A stretch of DNA of 64,000 bases from Actinophytocola sp044466355 (lineage in GTDB: Bacteria; Actinomycetota; Actinomycetes; Mycobacteriales; Pseudonocardiaceae). A program made the translations under genes and the position numbers. Under the pieces are notes generated by a model. It had not been told where the DNA came from. It saw only the letters and a program-made list of their open reading frames with translations, and did no database searches. Shown piece by piece: positions 17,681 to 27,211 of this stretch (position 1 is its first letter; every line of letters starts with the position of its first letter). The DNA is taken from positions 248,001 through 312,000 of the forward strand of contig NZ_JBITMQ010000008.1 in assembly GCF_044466355.1 (NCBI RefSeq), written 5' to 3'.

Positions 17681-18765
17681 TCGGCATCCTGATCGCCGCC
17701 GCGATCGCCCTCATCGTCTCCATCCTGTTCACGCCATACCTGATCAGGGTGTTCTCCCGGCAGGGCTTCGGCCAGGAGATCCGCGAGGAGGGCCCGGAGG
17801 GCCACAAGTCCAAGCGCGGCACCCCGACCATGGGTGGCGTCGCGATCCTGGTGGCCATGGTGGTGGGCTACTTCGCCGCCCACCTGATCACCTCGATGGT
17901 CTCGGAGGACAGCGAGGCCCCGACCGCGTCCGGGCTGCTGGTGCTGTTCCTCACCGTCGGCCTGGGCCTCGTCGGCTTCCTCGACGACTTCATCAAGATC
18001 CGCAAGCAGCGCAACCTCGGGTTGAACAAGACCGCGAAGATGGTCGGCCAGCTGGTCGTGGCCGTGGCGTTCGCGATCCTCGCGGTGAACTACGCCGACA
18101 GCTACGGGTTCACGCCCGCGTCGGTCAACCTGTCGTTCGTCCGCGACCTCACGGTCATCTCGTTCGGCACCATCGGGTTCGTCGTGTTCTGCTACCTGCT
18201 GGTGTCGGGCTGGTCGAACGCGGTGAACTTCACCGACGGCCTCGACGGGCTCGCGGGCGGCTCGTCGGCGATGGTGTTCGGCACCTACGTGGTCATCACG
18301 TTCTGGCAGTTCCGCTACAACTGCGGCGCGTCCGATCCCGGGCCGGGCTGCTACGACGTGCGTGACCCGCTCGACCTGGCGGTCGTGGCGGCGGCGGCCA
18401 TGGGCGCCTGCATCGGCTTCCTGTGGTGGAACGCGGCCCCCGCGAAGATCTTCATGGGCGACACCGGCTCGCTGGCGCTCGGCGGCCTGGTCGCCGGCCT
18501 GTCCATCACGACCCGCACCGAGCTGCTGATGGTGATCGTCGGTGGCCTGTTCGTGGTCGAGATGCTGTCGGTGGTGCTGCAGATCGCGGTCTTCCGCACG
18601 TCACGCCGACGGCTCTTCCGCATGGCGCCGTTCCACCACCACTTCGAGCTCGCCGGGTGGGCGGAAACCACGGTGATCATCAGGTTCTGGCTGCTCGCCG
18701 GGATCTGCGCGATGTTCGGCCTCGGCCTCTTCTACTCGGAATGGCTGAGCGCGGGCGGCAACTGA
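17677..18765 (+). CDS. mraY: Phospho-MurNAc-pentapeptide translocase MraY
   Basis: 362 aa, about ten transmembrane helices. Contains the active-site aspartate motifs GFLDDFIKIRK and NFTDGLDGLAGG, the HHHFELAGWAE histidine motif near the C-terminus and KRGTPTMGG near residue 45. It transfers phospho-MurNAc-pentapeptide to undecaprenyl phosphate, making lipid I at the inner face of the membrane. The GTG at 17677 overlaps the murF stop. The murD start follows with a one-base overlap. Confidence 0.95.
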   Translation: MIGILIAAAIALIVSILFTPYLIRVFSRQGFGQEIREEGPEGHKSKRGTPTMGGVAILVAMVVGYFAAHLITSMVSEDSEAPTASGLLVLFLTVGLGLVGFLDDFIKIRKQRNLGLNKTAKMVGQLVVAVAFAILAVNYADSYGFTPASVNLSFVRDLTVISFGTIGFVVFCYLLVSGWSNAVNFTDGLDGLAGGSSAMVFGTYVVITFWQFRYNCGASDPGPGCYDVRDPLDLAVVAAAAMGACIGFLWWNAAPAKIFMGDTGSLALGGLVAGLSITTRTELLMVIVGGLFVVEMLSVVLQIAVFRTSRRRLFRMAPFHHHFELAGWAETTVIIRFWLLAGICAMFGLGLFYSEWLSAGGN

Positions 18766-20105
18766 TGTTCGCGGGCAGGAACGTGCTCGTCGCGGGCGCG
18801 GGCGTCACCGGGAAGTCGGTGGCGGCCGCCCTGCTCGGCACCGGCGCGCGTGTCACCGTCACCGACGCGGCCGCCGACCGGCTGGCCGACCTGCCGGACG
18901 GCGTGACGACCGCCGCCGGGCTCACCACCCCGCCGGAGGGCACCGACCTGGTCGTCACCAGCCCCGGCTGGCCCCCGACCGCGCCGCTGCTCACCGCGGC
19001 CGCCGAGGCCGGGATCGAGGTGATCGGCGAGGTCGAGCTGGCGTGGCGGCTCGGCGAGACCCTCGAGCACCCGCCCGTGTGGCTCGCGGTCACCGGCACC
19101 GACGGCAAGACCACCACCGTCGGCATGCTCGAGTCGATCCTGCTGGCGTCCGGCGCCAAGGCGGTGGCCTGCGGGAACATCGGTCTGCCGGTGATCGACG
19201 CCGTGCTCGGCGGCTACGACGTGCTCGCCGTGGAACTGTCCAGCTACCAGCTGCACTGGCAGACGTCCATGCGCGCGCACGCCGCCGCGGTGCTCAACAT
19301 CGCCGAGGACCACCTCGAGTGGCACGGCACGATGGCCGCCTACGTCGCCGACAAGGGCAAGATCTTCGACGGCGCCGGGCTCGCGATCTACAACGCCGAC
19401 GACGTCGAGACCGAACGTCTTGCGCAGGACGTGCCGCAGCGGGTCGGCTTCAGCACCGGCACCCCCGCCGCGGGCCAGTTCGGCGTCACCGACGGCTGGC
19501 TCGTGCACGGCGACCTGCTGCTCGCGCCGGTCGCGGAGGTCCGTCCCGTCGGCCCGCACAACGTCGCCAACGCGCTCGCCGCGGCCGCGCTGGCCAGGGC
19601 GTACGGGGTGTCGCCGGAGGCCGTGCGGGCCGGGCTGGGCGCCTTCCAGCCGCCGGCGCACCGGGTCGAGCTGGTCGCCGAGGACCACGGCGTCCGGTAC
19701 GTGAACGACTCCAAGGCCACCAACACCCACGCCGCGGCGGGCTCGCTCGGCGCGTTCGAGTCGGTCGTGTGGATCGCCGGTGGCCTGCTGCACGGCGCGC
19801 AGGTCGCCGACCTGGTCGCCGAGGCCGCGCCCCGGCTGCGCGGCGCGGTCCTGATCGGGGCCGATCAGGACGTGTTCGCGGCCGCACTCGCGCGACACGC
19901 GCCGGATGTGCCGGTCCATCGCGTCCCTTCAGGAGACGATGACCCCATGCTCACTGCGGTGCGCGTGGCGAACGCGATGGCTCTCGCAGGCGACGTGGTG
20001 CTGCTCGCGCCCGCCGCCAAGTCCCACGACCTCTTCGCCAGCTACGTGCACCGCGGCGCGGCCTTCGCCGACGCCGTGCGGGACGTGCTGGCGGAGCGCG
20101 GATGA
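18765..20105 (+). CDS. murD: UDP-MurNAc-L-alanine:D-glutamate ligase MurD
   Basis: 446 aa. N-terminal Rossmann-like domain with VAGAGVTGKSVAAAL, P-loop TGTDGKTTT (catalytic Lys115), ligase motifs NIAEDHLEWHG and VNDSKATNTHAA. It adds D-glutamate to UDP-MurNAc-L-Ala. ATG 18765 shares its A with the mraY TGA (TGATG). Ends in an ATGA overlap with ftsW, so mraY-murD-ftsW are translationally coupled. Confidence 0.95.
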   Translation: MFAGRNVLVAGAGVTGKSVAAALLGTGARVTVTDAAADRLADLPDGVTTAAGLTTPPEGTDLVVTSPGWPPTAPLLTAAAEAGIEVIGEVELAWRLGETLEHPPVWLAVTGTDGKTTTVGMLESILLASGAKAVACGNIGLPVIDAVLGGYDVLAVELSSYQLHWQTSMRAHAAAVLNIAEDHLEWHGTMAAYVADKGKIFDGAGLAIYNADDVETERLAQDVPQRVGFSTGTPAAGQFGVTDGWLVHGDLLLAPVAEVRPVGPHNVANALAAAALARAYGVSPEAVRAGLGAFQPPAHRVELVAEDHGVRYVNDSKATNTHAAAGSLGAFESVVWIAGGLLHGAQVADLVAEAAPRLRGAVLIGADQDVFAAALARHAPDVPVHRVPSGDDDPMLTAVRVANAMALAGDVVLLAPAAKSHDLFASYVHRGAAFADAVRDVLAERG

Positions 20106-21508
20106 CGACGGTCAGAGACAACGCGTCCGACAGCGACACCGAGGGCAAGAGCAAGCGCAAGGCGCGCACCGGCCGCCTCCACGCCATCAGCACCGGGCTG
20201 ACCGCGTGGCTCGGGCGTCCGCTCGCGTCGTTCCACCTGGTCCTCGCGATCTGCACGCTGCTGATCGTGATCGGGCTGGTGATGGTGCTGTCCGCGTCCC
20301 CGGTCGTCTCGATCAACCAGGGCAGCTCCGCCTACGCGGTGTTCGGCAAGCAGGTCGTGTTCGTGCTGGTCGGGCTCGTGCTGTTCTGGATCGGCGTGCG
20401 GGTGCCGCTGCAGAAGATCCGCGCGCTCTCACCGGTCGCGCTGTGGCTCACGGTCCTGTCGCTGGTGCTGGTGCTGACCCCGCTCGGCGCGACGCTCAAC
20501 GGCACCCGCAGCTGGTTCCGCGTCGGTCCGCTGTCGGTGCAGCCGATCGAGTTCGCCAAGCTCGCGCTCGCGCTGTGGGGTGCGCACATCCTCGTCGTGA
20601 AGCGCGGCCTGCTGCACCAGTACCGGCATCTGCTCGTGCCGGTCGTGCCCGCCGCACTGGTCATGTTCGCGCTGGTCATGCTGCAGCCCGACCTCGGCGG
20701 CACGGTCACCCTCGGTGTCGTGCTCATCGCGCTGCTCTGGTTCGCCGGCGCCCAGCTGCGGCTGTTCGGCGCGCTCGCGCTCGGCGGCCTCGCCGGTGTG
20801 GTCCTGCTGGCCATCGGCACCGAGTACCGCCTGGACCGGGTGGTGTCGTTCCTCAACCCCGGCGAGGACAGCCAGGGCGCCGACTACCAGTCCGACCAGG
20901 CGTTGTACGCGCTCGCGGACGGCGGGCTGTTCGGCAAGGGCATCGGGCAGGGCCAGTCGAAGTGGGAGTACCTGCCCAACGTTCACAACGACTTCATCTT
21001 CGCGCTCATCGGCGAAGAGCTGGGCTTCGTCGGCTGCGCGCTGGTGCTCGGCCTGTTCGGCCTGCTCGCGGTCGTCGGCATGCGGGTCGCCACCCGCAAC
21101 ATCGACCCGTGGATCCGCATGGTGGCCGCCACACTGACCGTCTGGCTGGTCGCCCAGGCCGCGATCAACATCTGCTACGTGGTCGGGTTGTTGCCGGTCA
21201 CGGGCATCACACTGCCTCTCATCTCCTCCGGCGGCACGTCCGTCGTGACCACCATGCTGGTGTTCGGCGTCCTCGCGAACTGTGCGCGGCATGAGCCCGA
21301 AGCGGTGGCCGCACTACGCTCACAGGGGCCGGGACGATTCGGCAGGCTGATGCGGCTCCCCGCCCCGGAGCCCTACCAGCCGCCGGTCAGGCGCAAGCCG
21401 GTCCGGCCACCCGCCACGCAGCGAGGCTCATCGGGTCGTGCCGTCGGTCGAACGACCGTCCGCGGCCGACCGCCCGCCCCGCGCCGCAGACTAGGAGGAC
21501 GTTCTTGA
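20102..21508 (+). CDS. ftsW: Septal SEDS peptidoglycan glycosyltransferase FtsW
   Basis: 468 aa, about ten transmembrane segments with a basic cytoplasmic N-terminus (KSKRKARTGRLH) and a long basic Pro-rich C-terminal tail (about 400-468) as in mycobacterial FtsW. Conserved SEDS motifs: RSWFRVGPLSVQP, the loop NVHNDFIFALIGEELG containing the key acidic residues, and GITLPLISSGGTS. It polymerises septal glycan with FtsI. The ATG overlaps the murD stop; the end overlaps the murG TTG start. Confidence 0.95.
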   Translation: MTTVRDNASDSDTEGKSKRKARTGRLHAISTGLTAWLGRPLASFHLVLAICTLLIVIGLVMVLSASPVVSINQGSSAYAVFGKQVVFVLVGLVLFWIGVRVPLQKIRALSPVALWLTVLSLVLVLTPLGATLNGTRSWFRVGPLSVQPIEFAKLALALWGAHILVVKRGLLHQYRHLLVPVVPAALVMFALVMLQPDLGGTVTLGVVLIALLWFAGAQLRLFGALALGGLAGVVLLAIGTEYRLDRVVSFLNPGEDSQGADYQSDQALYALADGGLFGKGIGQGQSKWEYLPNVHNDFIFALIGEELGFVGCALVLGLFGLLAVVGMRVATRNIDPWIRMVAATLTVWLVAQAAINICYVVGLLPVTGITLPLISSGGTSVVTTMLVFGVLANCARHEPEAVAALRSQGPGRFGRLMRLPAPEPYQPPVRRKPVRPPATQRGSSGRAVGRTTVRGRPPAPRRRLGGRS

Positions 21509-22605
21509 CCACCCCTGCCAACCGTGGACCGTGCGTCGTCGTCGCCGGGGGAGGGACCGCGGGGCACATCGAGCCCGCGCTGGCCCTGGCCGACGCCGTG
21601 CGCCGGATCCGGCCGGACGCCCGGGTCGTGGCGCTCGGCACCGAACGTGGCCTGGAGAAGCAGATCATCCCGGCCCGCGGCTACCAGCTGGAGATGATCC
21701 CGCCGGTGCCGATGCCGAGGAAGCCGAACGTCGACCTGCTGAAGCTGCCGCTCAAGGTCCGTTCCGCCATCAAGCAGACCCGCGAGGTGCTCGACCGGGT
21801 CGGCGCGGACGTCGTCGTCGGGTTCGGCGGCTACGTGGCGCTGCCCGCGTACCTGGCCGCACGTGGCCGCACCCCGATCGTCGTGCACGACTCCAACGCC
21901 AAGGCCGGTCTCGCGAACAAGGTCGGCGCCCGGTACGCCGAGCGGGTCGCGGTCGCCGTGCCGGGCACGGGCCTGCCGAAGGCCGAGGTGATCGGCATCC
22001 CGCTGCGTGGCTCGATCATCGGCCTCGACCGGTTCCGGCTGCGTGCGCAGGCCCGCCAGTTCTTCGGCCTGCACCCGACCGCGCCCACGCTGCTGGTGTT
22101 CGGCGGGTCGCAGGGCGCGCAGTCGATCAACGACGCGGTGTCGGCGTGCGCCGGGATCTTCGCCCAGCGCGGCATCGGCGTGCTGCACGCCCACGGCCCG
22201 AAGAAGTCCGTTGCCGTGCAACAGTTCCCCGGCGCGCCGCGCTACGCGACCGTGCCGTACCTGGAGCGCATGGACCTCGCGTACGCGGCCGCCGACGCGG
22301 TGCTGTGCCGGTGCGGCGCGATGACCGTCGCCGAGGTGTCCGCGATCGGGCTGCCCGCCGTGTACGTGCCGCTGCCGCACGGCAACGGTGAGCAGGCCCT
22401 CAACGCGCAGCCCATGGTCGACGCGGGCGCCGCGCTGATGGTCAAGGACGAGGACCTGACGCCGCAGGCCGTCGCCGAGCTGACCGTGCCGCTGCTGACC
22501 GACCCGTTGCGGCTCAAGAAGATGAGCGCCGCCGCGCAGGGCACCGGGCACCGGGAGGCCGCGGACGTGCTGGCGCGCATGGTGCTGGAAGTGGTGGGGA
22601 AGTAA
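21505..22605 (+). CDS. murG: UDP-GlcNAc:lipid I N-acetylglucosaminyltransferase MurG
   Basis: 366 aa, GT28 family. N-terminal glycine loop GGGTAGHI (15-22) and the C-terminal donor-site region GGSQGAQSIN with AADAVLCRCGAMTVAEVSAIG and PLPHGNGEQALNA. It converts lipid I to lipid II. The start is TTG 21505, in a TTGA overlap with ftsW and preceded by AGGAGG (21493-21498, 6 nt spacing), which outweighs the rare start codon. In the sugar acceptor loop RCGAMT replaces the more usual RAGA; probably tolerated variation. Confidence 0.94.
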   Translation: MTTPANRGPCVVVAGGGTAGHIEPALALADAVRRIRPDARVVALGTERGLEKQIIPARGYQLEMIPPVPMPRKPNVDLLKLPLKVRSAIKQTREVLDRVGADVVVGFGGYVALPAYLAARGRTPIVVHDSNAKAGLANKVGARYAERVAVAVPGTGLPKAEVIGIPLRGSIIGLDRFRLRAQARQFFGLHPTAPTLLVFGGSQGAQSINDAVSACAGIFAQRGIGVLHAHGPKKSVAVQQFPGAPRYATVPYLERMDLAYAAADAVLCRCGAMTVAEVSAIGLPAVYVPLPHGNGEQALNAQPMVDAGAALMVKDEDLTPQAVAELTVPLLTDPLRLKKMSAAAQGTGHREAADVLARMVLEVVGK

Positions 22606-23999
22606 TGGCCGTTCTGGAGCGGGTGCACCTGGTCGGGATCGGGGGTGCCGGGATGAGCGGGATCGCCAGGATCCTGCTCGCCCGGGGCGTGCGGGTCTCC
22701 GGCTCCGACGCCAAGGAGTCGCCGACGCTGATGACGCTGCGTGCGCAGGGCGCGAAGGTCGCGGTCGGGCAGAACGCCGCCAACCTCGACCTGCTCGACG
22801 GCGGGCCCACGGCCGTCGTCGTGTCGTCGGCCATCAAGCCGGACAACCCGGAGCTGGTCGAGGCGACCGCCCGCGGGATCGACGTGCTGCACCGCTCCGC
22901 CGCGCTCGCCGCGTTGATGGACGGCCACCGCGTCGCCTGTGTCGCGGGCACGCACGGCAAGACGTCCACCACGTCCATGCTCACGGTCGCGCTGCAGCAC
23001 TGCAGGCTCGACCCGTCGTTCGCGATCGGCGGCGACCTCAACGAGTCCGGCGCCAACGCCCACCACGGCGCGGGTGGCGTCTTCGTGGCGGAGGCCGACG
23101 AGAGCGACGGCTCGTTCCTCGCGTTCTCGCCGTCGGTCGCGGTCGTCACCAACGTGGAGCCCGACCACCTGGACCACCACGGCACCGCCGAGGCCTACAA
23201 CGCGGTGTTCGAGTCGTTCGTCGACCGCGTCACCGAGGGTGGCGTGCTCGTCGTCTGCGCCGACGACCCCGGCGCGGCCGCGCTCGGCCTGCTGGCGGAG
23301 AACAAGGGCGTGCGGGTGCGCCGCTACGGCCGTGCCGCCGCGGACGTCACCATGACCGCCTACGAACCCGTGGACGGCGCGGGCGTCGCCCGTGTGCTCC
23401 TCGACGGTGCCGAGGTCGACGTGCGGGTCGCGGTGCCGGGCGAGCACATGGCCCTCAACGCGCTCGGCGCCCTGATCGCGGGCCTCGAACTCGGCGCGCC
23501 GCTCGACGGCCTGCTCGAAGGCATCGCGAGCTTCGGCGGCGTGCGGCGGCGGTTCGAGTTCAAGGGCCTGGCTGGCGGCGTGCGCGTGTACGACGACTAC
23601 GCCCACCACCCGACCGAGGTGGCCGCGCAGCTGAGGGCCGCCCGTCCCGCCGCGCACGGCGGCAAGCTCGTGGTGATCTTCCAGCCGCACCTGTACTCGC
23701 GGACCAGGCTGTTCGCGAAGGAGTTCGGCGTGGCGCTCGGCCTGGCCGACGAGGTCGTGGTGCTGGACGTCTACGGCGCCCGCGAGCAGCCCGAGCCCGG
23801 TGTCAACGGTCAGCTGATCGTCGACAACGTGCCGCTGCCGCCCGAGCAGGTCCGGTTCGAGTCGTCGTTCGAGCGCGTGCCGGAGCTGGTCGCGTCGCTG
23901 GCCGGTGAGGGCGACATCGTGCTGACCATGGGCGCCGGTGACGTCACGATGCTCGGCCAGGAGCTGATCGCCGAACTGGACCGCCGGGTCAGGGCCTGA
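22605..23999 (+). CDS. murC: UDP-N-acetylmuramate:L-alanine ligase MurC
   Basis: 464 aa. GIGGAGMSGIARIL (N-terminal UDP-MurNAc-binding Rossmann motif), P-loop GTHGKTST, the NVEPDHLDHHGT ligase motif and a C-terminal YDDYAHHPTEVAAQLRAAR motif. It adds L-alanine to UDP-MurNAc, the first stem-peptide step. The start shares a base with the murG stop (TAATG). The ftsQ ATG overlaps the stop (TGATG). Confidence 0.95.
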   Translation: MAVLERVHLVGIGGAGMSGIARILLARGVRVSGSDAKESPTLMTLRAQGAKVAVGQNAANLDLLDGGPTAVVVSSAIKPDNPELVEATARGIDVLHRSAALAALMDGHRVACVAGTHGKTSTTSMLTVALQHCRLDPSFAIGGDLNESGANAHHGAGGVFVAEADESDGSFLAFSPSVAVVTNVEPDHLDHHGTAEAYNAVFESFVDRVTEGGVLVVCADDPGAAALGLLAENKGVRVRRYGRAAADVTMTAYEPVDGAGVARVLLDGAEVDVRVAVPGEHMALNALGALIAGLELGAPLDGLLEGIASFGGVRRRFEFKGLAGGVRVYDDYAHHPTEVAAQLRAARPAAHGGKLVVIFQPHLYSRTRLFAKEFGVALGLADEVVVLDVYGAREQPEPGVNGQLIVDNVPLPPEQVRFESSFERVPELVASLAGEGDIVLTMGAGDVTMLGQELIAELDRRVRA

Positions 24000-25003
24000 T
24001 GACCGGCACGGCCCGCGGCGGCGACCGCGCCCGGCGCGGCAGAACCCGGGACGGCTCGCCGACCCGGCGCCGCCGCGGCGCGGCCGACGCACCGCGTGAG
24101 TCGTGGAGCCGGGGCCGCCGCCGCACGGAGTCCCGGGAGGAGCCCGAGGAGCGCGCCGAACCCGCCCGCGCCACCTCGGGCCGCACGGGCGCCGCCCGCA
24201 CCCGCGCCGGTGCCGCCGCGGCCCGCCGTGCCGAGCGGGAACGCGCCCGGGCCCGTCCCGCCCGTGACTCCAGCCGCACCCTCACCCGGCGGCGGCCGCC
24301 CGCGGCCCGCGCCGAGGACAGCGGCCCGACCCGCGGCCGGTACCTCGCCCGCCGGTGGATCGCCGTGCTGGCCGTGGTCAGTGTGGTCGTGGTCGCCTAC
24401 CTGGTGATGTTCACGTCCCTGCTCGGAGTGCGGTCCGTGGAGGTCATCGGCGTCAAGGAGATCGCGGAGGCCGACGTGCTGGCGGCCGCCGCCATCGAGC
24501 CCGGCACGCCGATGGTCCGCCTCGACGCCGACGAGGCCGCCGCCCGCGTGGCCGGGCTGCCCAGGGTGTTCGAGGTGGTCGTCGAGCGGTCCTGGCCGAG
24601 CACGGTCGAGATCGTCGTCACCGAGCGCACCCCGGTCGCCGTGCGCAGAGCGGGCAAGGAGATCCACCTGATCGACGCCACCGGCCTCGACTACGCGATC
24701 ACCAGGACCGCCCCCAGGGGCCTGCCCACCCTGGCGATGGACGACGTCCGCCCGGACAACCCGGCCACGAAGGCCGCCGTCACCGTGCTCACCGCCATCC
24801 CGAAGCAGCTGCGGGCCAAGGTCGTCACCGTGACCGCGAAGACCCCCGGCGACGTGCGCCTCACCCTCGCCGACCGCCGCGTGATCAAGTGGGGCAACGC
24901 CCGCGACAACGAACGCAAGGCCGCCGTGCTCGCCCCGCTGCTGACCCGCCCGGGAAAAACCTATGACGTCGCGACCCCGGAGTTCCCTACGGTTGCCGGG
25001 TGA
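23999..25003 (+). CDS. ftsQ: Cell division protein FtsQ
   Basis: 334 aa bitopic protein. A very Arg-rich cytoplasmic domain of about 118 residues, one transmembrane helix (about 120-138), a POTRA domain (about 143-211, LLGVRSVEVIGVKEIAEADV) and an FtsQ beta domain with ERTPVAVRRAGKEIHLIDATG. It links early and late division proteins (FtsB/FtsL). The long basic tail is typical of Actinobacteria. It overlaps the next gene by GTGA, so the DinB gene, not ftsZ, is its translationally coupled neighbour. Confidence 0.93.
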   Translation: MTGTARGGDRARRGRTRDGSPTRRRRGAADAPRESWSRGRRRTESREEPEERAEPARATSGRTGAARTRAGAAAARRAERERARARPARDSSRTLTRRRPPAARAEDSGPTRGRYLARRWIAVLAVVSVVVVAYLVMFTSLLGVRSVEVIGVKEIAEADVLAAAAIEPGTPMVRLDADEAAARVAGLPRVFEVVVERSWPSTVEIVVTERTPVAVRRAGKEIHLIDATGLDYAITRTAPRGLPTLAMDDVRPDNPATKAAVTVLTAIPKQLRAKVVTVTAKTPGDVRLTLADRRVIKWGNARDNERKAAVLAPLLTRPGKTYDVATPEFPTVAG

Positions 25004-25497
25004 CTCCCAGAACCGAACCGCCGTGGGTGGCGGGTGAACGCGAGCAGCTGACCGGCTTCCTCGACTTCCTCCGCGAGGCCGTCGTCGTGAAGGCCACCGG
25101 CCTCACCGACGAACAGGCCCGCCAGCAGCTGGTCCCGTCCGAGCTGACCACCGTCGCCGGGCTGGTGGCCCATCTGACCTATGTGGAGCAGTACTGGTTC
25201 GGCGTGCTGTTCGACGGCAGGCCCGACGAGTGGCGGGAACGGTTCGCGGCCGACCCGGACGCCGAGTTCCGCGCGGGCATGACCACGCCGCTGACCGAGC
25301 TGGTCGAGAGCTACGTGAAGGAGTGCGCCCGGAGCAGGGCGGTGGCGGAGAACCTCGACCTCGAGGCGACCGCGACGCGGGGCGGCGAACCCGTGAACCT
25401 CCGCTGGGTTTTGATCCATATGATTGAGGAGACCGGGCGCCACGCCGGTCATCTGGACCTGCTTCGCGAGTTGCTGGACGGCAGCACCGGCGAGTAG
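25000..25497 (+). CDS. DinB superfamily / DUF664 protein
   Basis: 165 aa. Helical DinB-like four-helix-bundle fold with the expected metal-ligand histidines: HLTYVEQYWF (about residue 53), and HMIEETGRHAGHLDLLREL with two His near 145-152. DUF664 members belong to the mycothiol-dependent S-transferase/DinB group in Actinobacteria, so a detoxification or thiol-transfer role is possible; the substrate is unknown. The GTG overlaps the ftsQ stop, placing it in the dcw operon. It is unusual here: most dcw clusters have ftsQ followed directly by ftsZ. Confidence 0.85.
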   Translation: MTPRTEPPWVAGEREQLTGFLDFLREAVVVKATGLTDEQARQQLVPSELTTVAGLVAHLTYVEQYWFGVLFDGRPDEWRERFAADPDAEFRAGMTTPLTELVESYVKECARSRAVAENLDLEATATRGGEPVNLRWVLIHMIEETGRHAGHLDLLRELLDGSTGE

Positions 25498-25593
25498 CGA
25501 AGGGTGAAAGGCACACACAGAAGCGCAACTACACGGCGTGGCGGCTGGAAACGGGAACGGTCCATGCCTACCGTCCTGATTCGACGTCAGCGC

Positions 25594-25622
25594 TTGACAT
25601 AACTCTAAGTCTCTCGTAGAGG
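25594..25622 (+). promoter_or_regulatory. ftsZ promoter candidate
   Basis: Consensus -35 TTGACA (25594-25599) followed after 17 nt by TAGAGG (25617-25622) as a weak -10. It lies in the 192-bp gap between the DinB gene and ftsZ. A dedicated ftsZ promoter is common in Actinobacteria. The -35 is strong; the -10 match is poor. Confidence 0.5.
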
Positions 25623-25689
25623 TTCAGGGTTTACGTCTGGCGACTGTCTCGGGGAACAGCACAAGGCTTCAGATCAGGAAGGCGGTCCG

Positions 25690-27102
25690 ATGACGCCCCC
25701 GCACAACTACCTGGCGGTGATCAAGGTCGTCGGAATCGGCGGCGGTGGGGTCAACGCTGTCAACCGCATGATCGAGGTCGGCCTCAAGGGCGTCGAGTTC
25801 ATCGCGGTGAACACCGACGCGCAGGCACTGCTCATGTCCGACGCCGACGTCAAGCTCGACATCGGCCGCGAACTGACCCGTGGCCTCGGCGCGGGCGCGA
25901 ACCCCGAGGTCGGTCACAAGGCCGCCGAGGACCACCGCGAGGAGATCGAGGAGGTCCTCAAGGGCGCCGACATGGTGTTCGTCACCGCGGGTGAGGGCGG
26001 CGGCACCGGCACCGGCGGCGCGCCGGTCGTCGCGTCGATCGCCCGCAAGCTCGGTGCGCTCACCATCGGTGTGGTCACCAGGCCGTTCGCGTTCGAGGGC
26101 AAGCGCCGCGCGCGCCAGGCCGAGGACGGGATCACCGAGTTGCGCAACGAGTGCGACACGCTCATCGTGATCCCGAACGACCGGCTGCTGCAGCTCGGCG
26201 ACATCGGCGTCTCGCTGATGGACGCGTTCCGCTCGGCCGACGAGGTCCTGCTGTCCGGTGTCCAGGGCATCACCGACCTGATCACCACGCCGGGTCTGAT
26301 CAACCTGGACTTCGCCGACGTGAAGAGCGTCATGTCCGGCGCGGGCAGCGCGCTCATGGGCATCGGCTCGGCCCGCGGCGAGGGCCGCGCGGTCCAGGCC
26401 GCGCAGAAGGCGATCAACTCGCCGCTGCTGGAGGCGTCCATGGACGGCGCCCACGGCGTGCTGCTCGCCATCGCGGGCGGCTCCGACCTGGGCCTGTTCG
26501 AGATCAACGAGTCCGCGTCGCTGGTGCAGGAGGCCGCGCACCCCGAGGCCAACATCATCTTCGGGACGGTGATCGACGACTCGCTCGGCGACGAGGTCCG
26601 GGTCACGGTCATCGCGGCGGGGTTCGACAGCGGCACGCCCACGCACAAGAAGCTCGACCCGACCATGGTCAGCTCGCGGAGCACGGGCACGGCCTCGGCC
26701 CAGTCCGGTGAGGTCGGCAGGCCGGAGCACCAGGAGCCCGCGCCGCCGCCCGCGCAGCCGCAGGCGGCGACGGTCCACCCGCCGGCGCAGCCACCCGTGC
26801 AGCACGACCCGCCGCGCCCATCGCCGCATGCCAACCCGCCGCAGGCCCAGGTGACCCCGCAGCCTCAGGCCACCCCGCCGCAGCCGACCAACCCGGCCAC
26901 GAGCACGCAGCAGACCGCTCCGCCGCCCCGGCAGGCCGCGGTCGGCTACTCGAACCCGATGGGCAACGCGAGCGTCCCGCCCGCGGCGTCGCCCCGGCCC
27001 CGCCCCACCGGCGGCACGGGCAGCCTTCCGCCCCGCGCGGTCCCGGTGACCGACGAGCCGGACGACGGCGAGGTCGACGTCCCGCCGTTCATGCGGAGGT
27101 AA
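25690..27102 (+). CDS. ftsZ: Cell division GTPase FtsZ
   Basis: 470 aa. N-terminal GTPase domain with GIGGGGVNAVNRM and tubulin signature GEGGGTGTGG (101-110), the synergy residue region NLDFADVKSVM, and a Pro/Gln-rich intrinsically disordered linker (about 325-455) ending in the conserved tail DVPPFMRR (463-470) that binds SepF/FtsW. It polymerises into the Z-ring. ATG 25690 is preceded by AGGAAGG (25676-25682). The linker is longer than usual, which accounts for a size above the typical 390-440 aa. Confidence 0.97.
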   Translation: MTPPHNYLAVIKVVGIGGGGVNAVNRMIEVGLKGVEFIAVNTDAQALLMSDADVKLDIGRELTRGLGAGANPEVGHKAAEDHREEIEEVLKGADMVFVTAGEGGGTGTGGAPVVASIARKLGALTIGVVTRPFAFEGKRRARQAEDGITELRNECDTLIVIPNDRLLQLGDIGVSLMDAFRSADEVLLSGVQGITDLITTPGLINLDFADVKSVMSGAGSALMGIGSARGEGRAVQAAQKAINSPLLEASMDGAHGVLLAIAGGSDLGLFEINESASLVQEAAHPEANIIFGTVIDDSLGDEVRVTVIAAGFDSGTPTHKKLDPTMVSSRSTGTASAQSGEVGRPEHQEPAPPPAQPQAATVHPPAQPPVQHDPPRPSPHANPPQAQVTPQPQATPPQPTNPATSTQQTAPPPRQAAVGYSNPMGNASVPPAASPRPRPTGGTGSLPPRAVPVTDEPDDGEVDVPPFMRR

Positions 27103-27112
27103 CGCGAGGCTC

Positions 27113-27160
27113 GGAGACGGGGCCGTCACGCCAAGCGCGTGGCGGCCCCGATCCGTCTCC
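27113..27160 (+). terminator. Stem-loop after ftsZ
   Basis: GGAGACGG (27113-27120) pairs with CCGTCTCC (27153-27160); inside it, GGCCGTCACGC (27121-27131) pairs with GCGTGGCGGCC (27137-27147) with one G-T pair and a 5-nt loop, and a 5-nt bulge 27148-27152. A strong GC-rich hairpin without a T-run, as is usual for actinobacterial terminators or processing sites. It separates ftsZ from the pgeF-wag31 block. Confidence 0.6.
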
Positions 27161-27211
27161 GGCGATCCGGTTGGATAGTGGAACAAGCACTCCCGAACCC
27201 CGGAGGGAACC

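Noticed and set aside
25606..25622. A second promoter box TAAGTC behind the ftsZ -35
   Set aside because: Spacing to TTGACA is too short for a sigma-70-type promoter.
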